Shown: one piece after another, positions 9,825 to 17,803 of the stretch
Position numbering within the stretch: position 1 is the first letter of the stretch
Layout: every line of letters starts with the position of its first letter
Source: an uncultured Lachnoclostridium sp.
GTDB lineage: Bacteria; Bacillota; Clostridia; Lachnospirales; Lachnospiraceae
DNA length: 39,691 nucleotides
Reading direction: 5' to 3'
Assembly: GCA_947178155.1 (NCBI GenBank)
Contig: CAMWXG010000005.1
Location: 1-39,691 of the forward strand
Notes under the pieces: model-generated
Database searches by the model: none
Seen by the model: the letters and a program-made list of their open reading frames with translations, nothing else
What the model was told of the DNA's origin: nothing
Position numbers and translations under genes: made by a program

Positions 9825-11144
9825 TTATCTTAGTTTATGCCTACAGTAGTCATCACCAGTTGCTGCTCCTATCTTATACCATTTTTGTGCATTTTCAGAA
9901 TCATTTATTGACGCATACAAATCAGCCAAATTTCTTATTGCAGCATCATGTTTTTGGTCTGCTGCCTTAGAAAGCCACTGTACTGCCTTTTTTACATCAA
10001 TGTCTACACCATCTCCAAGCCAGTATTTCATACCAAGCACACACTGTGCAGTTGCGAGCCCTTCTTCAGCCATCTTAGTATATATCTTAAATGCATGCTC
10101 CTTCCCATGTTCTATTTCAGAAGGATTCATATCATACAGCCTTCCAAGTTCAAAAAATGCTCTTTCATATCCTTTATTTGCAGACAATGAATACCACTTT
10201 ACTGCCTCTTTATAGTCAAGATGTTTGCTATCCTTTTCAGAATAATAGTCTCCAAGCTCACACTGGCTGCTGGAATTTCCTGAAAACGCTTTTTTTAGCA
10301 TACGTCTGTTCTTTAAGCTCATCATGTTATAAAATTTTGCATTCTCAGGCTTTTCATTACTTATATCAAATTGCTCCAGTAATTCAACTTCCTGACTTGC
10401 ACCTTTACCCGTCTCATTTATGCCGCCTAAACTATCGTCTGCAGATTCTCTTCTGCTTTCAGCTCCTGTATCACCTGATTTTCTTCTTTTTCCCTGACTG
10501 CTTTTGTTATAATCTAAATCATCTATATCATTTAAGATATTGTATGCTTCCTGTGCCTGCTTTCTTGTTGAATTTCTTTTTGTGTTATAATCATCTTCAT
10601 CACTTCCAAAAAATATATCCCTGTCTAAAAGCTTTCGGCTGTTTTCCCTGACTATAATATGCTTCATTATATCCATCTGGTTATTCTTCTGAAGCGCCAT
10701 CTTTTCATGAAAAAGTGCTCTGTCCTCTTCTTTGCTGTCCCATCTGCGTTCTATTTCCATCTGAAAATTCCAGTTAAAAACAAACATCAAACTTTCTATA
10801 AGCATTACAGCATATTTCTCTTCCACAGAACCTACAAGAACTTTTAAAGACTTTTCTACAATTGTCCTCTTTCGCCAGCCTTCTTTTTTATCACACTCAA
10901 AGAACCCTTTTATTATATTTTTATCATATGCAAGCTTAATAAGCACTATATCATTATAATTATCATCAAATGCATCAGAAAACTTTTCAATAAATGTATC
11001 TTTATCTTTTAACATATTCTTTTGACCATTTACAAAATTACTTAAATGTCTCAAAAGCACATGAGGATATGTTGGCTCTACCTTTACATATGTTTTTTCT
11101 GTATCAATATCATTGCTTTTTATTGTATTGTATGAATCTTTCAT
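9825..11144 (-). CDS. Sel1/TPR-like repeat protein
   Basis: C-terminal repeats: AVKWYSLSANKGYERAFFELGRLY, AFKIYTKMAEEGLATAQCVLGMKYWLGDGVDIDVKKAVQWLSKAADQKHDAAIRNLADLY. Confidence 0.85.
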   Translation of the reverse strand: MKDSYNTIKSNDIDTEKTYVKVEPTYPHVLLRHLSNFVNGQKNMLKDKDTFIEKFSDAFDDNYNDIVLIKLAYDKNIIKGFFECDKKEGWRKRTIVEKSLKVLVGSVEEKYAVMLIESLMFVFNWNFQMEIERRWDSKEEDRALFHEKMALQKNNQMDIMKHIIVRENSRKLLDRDIFFGSDEDDYNTKRNSTRKQAQEAYNILNDIDDLDYNKSSQGKRRKSGDTGAESRRESADDSLGGINETGKGASQEVELLEQFDISNEKPENAKFYNMMSLKNRRMLKKAFSGNSSSQCELGDYYSEKDSKHLDYKEAVKWYSLSANKGYERAFFELGRLYDMNPSEIEHGKEHAFKIYTKMAEEGLATAQCVLGMKYWLGDGVDIDVKKAVQWLSKAADQKHDAAIRNLADLYASINDSENAQKWYKIGAATGDDYCRHKLR

Positions 11145-11394
11145 TACTCAGCCCCATTTACAATTTACTTTAAGCATAAGCAGCATATTCATCTTTTTGC
11201 GAGTACGCATCATCGTGGAGCATTTTTTATCAAAATAACAAGAATTTCCTATTTGATAAAAACTCCTACACAATATATATATCGGCAATTTTCTCAAATA
11301 ATTATATATTAAAGTTAAAAAAGCTTAAAATTTTGCTAAAAGCTTAAATATAATATCATGTAAAACAGTATGCCTCACAACCGATAAATAGTAA

Positions 11395-13137
11395 CTATTC
11401 ATACTCTTCTACATGCTTTTCAATATCAGCAAACAGCTTGTCCTTAAGATTTTTTATATATTCAAATGCTTTATCTGCCTGCACCATTTCTTTTACTGAC
11501 TTATCCCTTGTTGTAATCTCAATACAACCCTCATTTAAATTGCGTGGACTGACTACTGCCCGTATTGGTGCTCCGATTAAATCTGCATCTGAAAACATTA
11601 CACCAGCACGAACATCCCGGTCATCATATATTGTCTCCACTCCTGCTTTTAAAAGTTCTTTATACAAGCTATCTGCCACATTCCTTGTCTTCTCATCATC
11701 AACACGCAGACAGCAGACCTGTACTTCCCACGGTGCTATTGAAATAGGCCAGATTGGACCATACTCGTCATGATATGCTTCACATACAGAAGCTGCAAGA
11801 CGTCCAACACCTATCCCATAACATCCCATTACAGGATATTTGCTTTCGCCATTTTCATCTGTAAACTGCATATTCATAGACTTGGTATATTTAGTTCCAA
11901 GCTGAAATATATTTCCAACCTCTATACCCCTCTTTATAGTAATACTCTTTTTCCCACAGCATGGGCATATACCGCCTTCTTGTATTTTTGATATATCAAC
12001 ATATTTGACATTATCTAAATCTCTTTCAAAATTAAGTCCTGTATAATGATATCCTTCTTTATTTGCACCTGCAACAATATTGTCTATACCCTTAAGTGTT
12101 ATATCAATATAAACTTCTACTTCTTTAGAAATACCATACGGTCCTATATACCCTGCAACCAGACAATCCTCTTCTGTAATCTCTGCTGTATGAATTTCCT
12201 CTCCTACAAGATTGCGAAGCTTTGTTTCATTTACTTCATAGTCACCACGCACAAATGCGACAACAAATCTATCATCCGAATTTTTGCGGTATACAACAGC
12301 TTTGCATGAAGATTTAACATCACTTTTAAGAAAATCACAAACTGCTTCAATAGTCTTACATTCAGGAGTATTTACACATTTAACCTCACACAGCTTGCCA
12401 GAACCTTCATTTACTACTTTATTTTCTGCTGCTTCCATATTTGACTTGTAATCACAGTTATCACAAATAACTATTGTATCCTCACCAGCAGGGGTAAGAA
12501 GCATATACTCATGTGAAACACTTCCACCCATCATACCCGAATCAGATTTTACAGTAACTACCTCTGGAACTCCTGCCTTTTGGAATATCCTGTTATATGC
12601 CTTAAAACATACTTCATAATACTTGTGAAGATCCTCCTGTGATGTATGAAACGAATATGCATCTTTCATTGTGAACTCACGTACTCGTATCATACCTGCC
12701 CTTGGTCTTGCTTCATCTCTAAACTTGCGCTGAAACTGATATATCATAAAAGGATATTTTACATATGACTGTGCATATTCACGCACCATATGTACTGCCG
12801 CCTCTTCATGAGTCATACCAAGTACCATTTTGGAATTATTTCTATCCGTAAAGCGCACAAGTTCATTTCCAACACTTTCATATCTTCCTGACTCTTCCCA
12901 CAAATCAGCAGGCAGAACCATAGGAAATAACACTTCCTGTCCATTTATCATATCCATCTCTTTACGGATAATATTTTCAATCTTTGCCGTAACCCGTCGT
13001 AATGGTGGATATTCAGAGTAAATCCCGTTACCTACACATTTAATGTAACCACCACGAATCATAAGAGCATGACTGTCTATTACACAGTCTGCCGGTTTTT
13101 CTTTAAACCTCTGTCCCACTAATGCTGATACTTTCAT
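11395..13137 (-). CDS. proS: Prolyl-tRNA synthetase, bacterial type with INS (editing) domain
   Basis: MTHEEAAVHMVREYAQSYVKYPFMIYQFQRKFRDEARPRAGMIRVREFTMKDAYSFH and MGCYGIGVGRLAASVCEAYHDEYGPIWPISIAPW motifs; preferred ATG 13137 preceded by GGAG. Confidence 0.95.
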   Translation of the reverse strand: MKVSALVGQRFKEKPADCVIDSHALMIRGGYIKCVGNGIYSEYPPLRRVTAKIENIIRKEMDMINGQEVLFPMVLPADLWEESGRYESVGNELVRFTDRNNSKMVLGMTHEEAAVHMVREYAQSYVKYPFMIYQFQRKFRDEARPRAGMIRVREFTMKDAYSFHTSQEDLHKYYEVCFKAYNRIFQKAGVPEVVTVKSDSGMMGGSVSHEYMLLTPAGEDTIVICDNCDYKSNMEAAENKVVNEGSGKLCEVKCVNTPECKTIEAVCDFLKSDVKSSCKAVVYRKNSDDRFVVAFVRGDYEVNETKLRNLVGEEIHTAEITEEDCLVAGYIGPYGISKEVEVYIDITLKGIDNIVAGANKEGYHYTGLNFERDLDNVKYVDISKIQEGGICPCCGKKSITIKRGIEVGNIFQLGTKYTKSMNMQFTDENGESKYPVMGCYGIGVGRLAASVCEAYHDEYGPIWPISIAPWEVQVCCLRVDDEKTRNVADSLYKELLKAGVETIYDDRDVRAGVMFSDADLIGAPIRAVVSPRNLNEGCIEITTRDKSVKEMVQADKAFEYIKNLKDKLFADIEKHVEEYE

Positions 13138-13166
13138 ATTAATCTCCATTCCATAGTATATCAAAT

Positions 13167-14459
13167 TTATTTTTCAAAACGTACTGCTATTGAATTAGCA
13201 TGCGCTGTAAGTTTTTCAGCCTTTGCAAAAGCTTCTATATCACTATGTATAAGTTCAAGTGCCTCTTTAGAATAAGAAATTATACTTGATTTCTTTATAA
13301 AATCATCTACTGACAATGGTGAAAAAAACTTAGCTGTACCATTAGTCGGAAGAACATGATTTGGTCCTGCAAAATAATCTCCAAGAGGTTCACTACTGTA
13401 CTCTCCTATAAAGATTGCGCCTGCATTTTTAATTCTTGTCATAGTATCAAAAGGATTGCGTGTAATTATTTCAAGATGTTCTGATGCTATCTCATTAGCA
13501 GTTTCTATTGCCTCTTCCATGCTGTTTGCAACAAGAATATATCCATATGAATTAAGGGATTTTTCTATAATATCTTTTCTTGAAAGTTCTTTTATAAACC
13601 CATCAACTTCTTCTGATACATTACCAGCCAGTTCTTCACTTGTAGTTATTAATATTGCAGATGCAAGCTCATCATGTTCTGCCTGTGAAAGCAAATCAGC
13701 CGCAACATAACGCGGATTAGCAGTTTCATCAGCAAGTACAAGTATTTCACTTGGTCCTGCTACAGAATCTATACTAACATGTCCATAAACCTCTTTTTTT
13801 GCAAGTGCAACAAAAATGTTTCCAGGTCCTACTATTTTATCAACCTTTTTAATACTTTCAGTCCCATATGCAAGAGCGCCTATAGCCTGTGCCCCACCAA
13901 CCTTATATATCTCATCAACTCCTGCTTCATTTGCAGCAACAAGTGTTACGGGATAGACTTTGCCCTCCTTATCAGGCGGCGTAGTCATAATGATTTTTTC
14001 CACGCCAGCAACTTTGGCAGGCACAATATTCATAAGTACAGATGAAGGATATGCAGCTTTTCCGCCTGGTACATATACTCCTACTCTTTCAAGCGGCGTC
14101 ACCTTTTGACCGAGAAGCGTGCCATCAGGTTTACTGTCAAACCAACTGTAGCGAACCTGTTTCTGATGATAATCCTTTATATTTACAAGAGCTTTTCTGA
14201 TAATTTCTATAAGCTTTTCATCAACCTCTTTATATGCATCTTCAATCTCTTCCTTTGTAACCTTAAATGTTTCTGCCGTAATCTTTACCTTGTCAAATTC
14301 TTCTGTATACTCAAATAGGGCCTTGTCCTTATTTGTTTTAACATTTTCAAGGATTGCATTTACTTTTTCCTCGTACTTACCATATTGATTAGGACTCCTC
14401 TTTAAAAGATTTTCCAAAATATTACTTTTTTCATTTTCAGTCAGTTTAACAATTCTCAT
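13167..14459 (-). CDS. hisD: Histidinol dehydrogenase
   Basis: ERVGVYVPGGKAAYPSSVLMNIVPAKVAGV, VDSVAGPSEILVLAD-like region, GPNHVLPTNGTAKFFSPLSVDDF; ATG 14459 with GGAGG. Confidence 0.95.
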   Translation of the reverse strand: MRIVKLTENEKSNILENLLKRSPNQYGKYEEKVNAILENVKTNKDKALFEYTEEFDKVKITAETFKVTKEEIEDAYKEVDEKLIEIIRKALVNIKDYHQKQVRYSWFDSKPDGTLLGQKVTPLERVGVYVPGGKAAYPSSVLMNIVPAKVAGVEKIIMTTPPDKEGKVYPVTLVAANEAGVDEIYKVGGAQAIGALAYGTESIKKVDKIVGPGNIFVALAKKEVYGHVSIDSVAGPSEILVLADETANPRYVAADLLSQAEHDELASAILITTSEELAGNVSEEVDGFIKELSRKDIIEKSLNSYGYILVANSMEEAIETANEIASEHLEIITRNPFDTMTRIKNAGAIFIGEYSSEPLGDYFAGPNHVLPTNGTAKFFSPLSVDDFIKKSSIISYSKEALELIHSDIEAFAKAEKLTAHANSIAVRFEK

Positions 14460-14505
14460 TTTATGTACCTCCACTTATATATTGAAATTTTAGCATTCTT
14501 TATTT

Positions 14506-14922
14506 TTAATACCAGTATTTTTTAACTTCTTCTTCAGACTGCTGTAAAGAAAAAGTAAATTTTTCAGCAATACGATTAATTGTTTCCTGATATGAAAATC
14601 CTATTTCTTTATATGTGTTTACAGCACCTTCAATTCTTCCTTCAATCCTTCCTTCAATTCTTCCTTCATTGTATTTTTCTCGTTCCCGCATCAATAAAGT
14701 CATATACTCCACCTGCCATTCTTTATTCTCTTTAACTTTTTGAACTTCCTGTGCTAATTTTTCTGTAAAATTATCTTCTGTTGTATTGCTTTCTATAAAT
14801 CTTAAAATATTCTTTGCACTTTCGCTAATATCACCTTTGATGCCTTTTGTATTAAAGAAAATCTTAAATGTTTCATCATTTAAAAATACTGTCGTATTCT
14901 CTTTGCATGTATTTTCAAAAGT
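14506..14922 (-). pseudogene. C-terminal remnant of Rpn-family (recombination-promoting nuclease/putative transposase) protein
   Basis: In-frame minus-strand reading: FENTCKENTTVFLNDETFKIFFNTKGIKGDISESAKNILRFIESNTTEDNFTEKLAQEVQKVKENKEWQVEYMTLLMREREKYNEGRIEGRIEGRIEG...; the nuclease domain is absent and stops lie upstream. Confidence 0.65.
14627..14670. repeat. 12-bp tandem repeat (~3.7 copies) encoding EGRI
   Basis: CCTTCAATTCTT / CCTTCAATCCTT / CCTTCAATTCTT / CCTTCATT on the + strand. Confidence 0.9.
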
Positions 14923-15046
14923 ATACCTCCCTTACCCTTACTATACTCACAGATGAAAAAATTTTTTTACTCACAAGTCTGCTATTTATATTTTAAAATC
15001 TATTCTATTAATATTTTACTTTGAAACCGCTAAAAGATCAAGTGCT

Positions 15047-16000
15047 TCACCAAAACCTCTTTTTCTTAAATACTAAAAGACATATAATTACAATCAGCAC
15101 ACTTGCAGTAACTACAATAGGATATGAATACTGCCACTTTAATTCCGGCATATGCTCAAAATTCATGCCATACCAGCCTGCAATAAGTGTAAGCGGCAAA
15201 AATATAGTTGTTACTATTGTAAGAACCTTCATAACATCATTTTGGCGTATCTCTATTTCAGCCTGATACACATCCTGAACCTGCATTGCATATTCACGAA
15301 GAAGTTGTGTTTCTTGTGCAAGCCTGTCCATTTTATCTGTATACATATTAAATGTCTGAATATCTTCCTCCTCAAAAAAATCTGCCTCATTTGCAGACAA
15401 TTCATCTCCTACTACTTTTAACTGTATATAATAATGATAAAAACGTGCTATTAATTTTTTAAGATAAAGCATGCGATAACTAAATTTCTCTGACCTTCCA
15501 TCAAGTACATCTTCTTCAATAACCGCTATATCACGCTCAATTTTTTCAAGAAAAAGCAAATCTTCATTTATAAATGCAAGAAGAAAATCATAAATAAATC
15601 TTTCCAGATTATAACCACGTATTAAAGAACCTGATACAAGTTTTTTTACAACTTCTTCTGCTTCTCCATCATCATCCAAAATTATAACCCTTTTATCAGT
15701 AATATACATTGCAAATGTAATATCTCTTTTTCCTTTTATTTTAGATGGCACACGAAATGTCCCAAACATAAAATCCATATGCGTTTCCATCTTGCAAAAA
15801 TGTATCTTTTCAGCCCTATGCCATATACCAAACTTCTCACGTAAAGAATTGTCTTCATTCCAATCTGACAACTTAAAAACGCATATTCCCTCATCACAAT
15901 TCCAAAAATTCTTCTCCTCAACTTTTCTTATAGCATCGTCAACGACCAGATAATACATATGTGTCTCCTCTATCAATTGCATTTTATGGTAAACGTCCAT
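15047..16000 (-). CDS. CorA-like magnesium/divalent cation transporter
   Basis: C-terminal GMN motif (GWYGMNFEHMPELKW) between two TM helices; long cytoplasmic N-terminus. The start may be further downstream (e.g. MYYLVVDD). Confidence 0.9.
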   Translation of the reverse strand: MDVYHKMQLIEETHMYYLVVDDAIRKVEEKNFWNCDEGICVFKLSDWNEDNSLREKFGIWHRAEKIHFCKMETHMDFMFGTFRVPSKIKGKRDITFAMYITDKRVIILDDDGEAEEVVKKLVSGSLIRGYNLERFIYDFLLAFINEDLLFLEKIERDIAVIEEDVLDGRSEKFSYRMLYLKKLIARFYHYYIQLKVVGDELSANEADFFEEEDIQTFNMYTDKMDRLAQETQLLREYAMQVQDVYQAEIEIRQNDVMKVLTIVTTIFLPLTLIAGWYGMNFEHMPELKWQYSYPIVVTASVLIVIICLLVFKKKRFW

Positions 16001-16106
16001 GTCTTCTATCCAAGTGTAGATATGCTATATATAAACACTCCATAACATAAGTCATAGACATTTACCTGACATATATTATCCCCGTATATTTTAATTATTA
16101 CTACAT

Positions 16107-17252
16107 TTATTGTATTTTTCTTATATTAAATCTGCTTTCTAAAAGCAGCCAATTCGCTAAAAACAATCTCATTATCTGCCAGTATCCTGCTCCTCTTAAA
16201 TTATATTCATTTATTAAATCAAACTTTGCGCTCATACTTCTTACATCTTCAAACCAAACTTCATGATCTACTCCATCTAATGTATAATTAAAAAATGGTG
16301 ACTGTGCCACTTCATCAAATTGTATTACAGCTCCATTTGCAACAGCAATTTCTACTGCTTGTATATTTCCTATTGTTGTAGCAGATGTTTCACCTTTTAC
16401 ATATGGAAGCGGCCAGTCATAACCATAATTAGGTATTCCAAGATCAATCTTTTCAACAGGAATCTGTGTAACAGCATACTCAACCACCTGTCTTACCTTA
16501 TTTATTGGTGCCACTGCCATAGGCTGACTGTACTTATAACCCCATTCATAAGTCATTAAAAGGACACTGTTTGCTGCTTCTCCAAGTCCTGCATAATCTT
16601 TCCCCTCATATAAAAGTCCTTTCTGATCTGATGAAGTCTTTGGTGCAAGCGCAACTGACACTCTATACCCCAAACAATTCAATTCACTTCTAAGCCTTGC
16701 TACAAAGGCTGTAAATAAATCTCTGTCTTCTGCTTTTATATATTCAAAATCCACATCAACCCCAATAAACCCTTTCTGACTAATCACCACAAGAAGATTT
16801 TGTATAAGATTTGTAATTGCACTGTCATCCCTTACAAGTTCTGATATAAGATTATTATTAAACCTTCCGCTTTCATCTATCGGAGTCAATGTAAGCACAG
16901 CTTTTGTGCCAAATTGCTTTGCAGCTTCAATCATAAAGATATCATCACGTGACGGATAAATAACCTCTCCTGATACAGTAAATCCATACGAAAAAACAGA
17001 CAGCTCTGTAAGATATGGAAGAGTTGTCTGTAATACTTTTTCGTTAATATACGGATATGCATATCCATTAACATTTATTATTCTTTTGTCCTGCTGTAAA
17101 GCATCGGCTTCAAGTATTAGAAGAGCCTGCCCTACCGCAAGCGGATATGGATAATTAAGTTGATTAACATATATTATATCCTCCACTGACGTCTGAAGCT
17201 TCGCAGCTATACTGTCTACCGTATCACCTGATTGCACTACATAAATAGCCAT
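16107..17252 (-). CDS. LysM + GH18 domain protein, spore germination hydrolase-like (YaaH/SleL type)
   Basis: LysM YVVQSGDTVDSIAAKLQTSVEDIIYVNQL; GH18 motif GVDVDFEYI; ATG 17252 preceded by GAGG. Confidence 0.88.
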   Translation of the reverse strand: MAIYVVQSGDTVDSIAAKLQTSVEDIIYVNQLNYPYPLAVGQALLILEADALQQDKRIINVNGYAYPYINEKVLQTTLPYLTELSVFSYGFTVSGEVIYPSRDDIFMIEAAKQFGTKAVLTLTPIDESGRFNNNLISELVRDDSAITNLIQNLLVVISQKGFIGVDVDFEYIKAEDRDLFTAFVARLRSELNCLGYRVSVALAPKTSSDQKGLLYEGKDYAGLGEAANSVLLMTYEWGYKYSQPMAVAPINKVRQVVEYAVTQIPVEKIDLGIPNYGYDWPLPYVKGETSATTIGNIQAVEIAVANGAVIQFDEVAQSPFFNYTLDGVDHEVWFEDVRSMSAKFDLINEYNLRGAGYWQIMRLFLANWLLLESRFNIRKIQ

Positions 17253-17326
17253 ATAAAACCTCATATACATAATTATTTGATATAATATATGATGATGAAG
17301 CCGTTATTATGAATAAACAATAACTA

Positions 17327-17794
17327 CTAATACAAATTCTGTACCTTAAATTTCCTCTCCGCTTCACGCCTTTGGTCTTTCTTAGCAATATCCTGGCGCT
17401 TATCATAAAGTTTTTTACCTTTCGCGAGTCCAATTTCCACCTTAACAAGACTCCCTTTAAAATACACATTCAAAGGAACCATTGTATAGCCCTTTTGTGC
17501 AATCTGTCCCTCAATCTTTCGTATTTCACTTCTATGAAGCAAAAGCTTTCTAGGTCTAATTGGATCTTTATTAAAAATATTCCCTTTCTCATATGGACTT
17601 ATGTGCATGTTATACACATATATCTCTTCCCTTTCCATACGAACAAATGCCTCTTTAATACTGCACTTGCCCATACGAAGTGATTTTACCTCTGTACCTG
17701 CGAGGGAAATTCCAGCCTCATATTTATCTTCAATAAAATACTCGTGAAAAGCCTTTTTATTGCCTGCTATCTGCTTTTTTACATCCTTTGGCAT
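17327..17794 (-). CDS. smpB: SsrA-binding protein
   Basis: [37 protein letters not shown] and [26 protein letters not shown]. Confidence 0.97.
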   Translation of the reverse strand: MPKDVKKQIAGNKKAFHEYFIEDKYEAGISLAGTEVKSLRMGKCSIKEAFVRMEREEIYVYNMHISPYEKGNIFNKDPIRPRKLLLHRSEIRKIEGQIAQKGYTMVPLNVYFKGSLVKVEIGLAKGKKLYDKRQDIAKKDQRREAERKFKVQNLY

Positions 17795-17803
17795 ATCAGT
17801 CTC

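Noticed and set aside
10091-10651. Plus-strand 186-aa ORF
   Set aside because: Antisense of the Sel1-repeat gene; no RBS or recognisable domain.
14475-14505. T-box or his leader upstream of hisD
   Set aside because: Only about 30-45 bp separate hisD from the Rpn remnant; no T-box or specifier structure fits.
17253-17326. Possible ssrA (tmRNA) gene next to smpB
   Set aside because: The gap is too short and no tRNA-Ala-like ends or tag ORF are visible.
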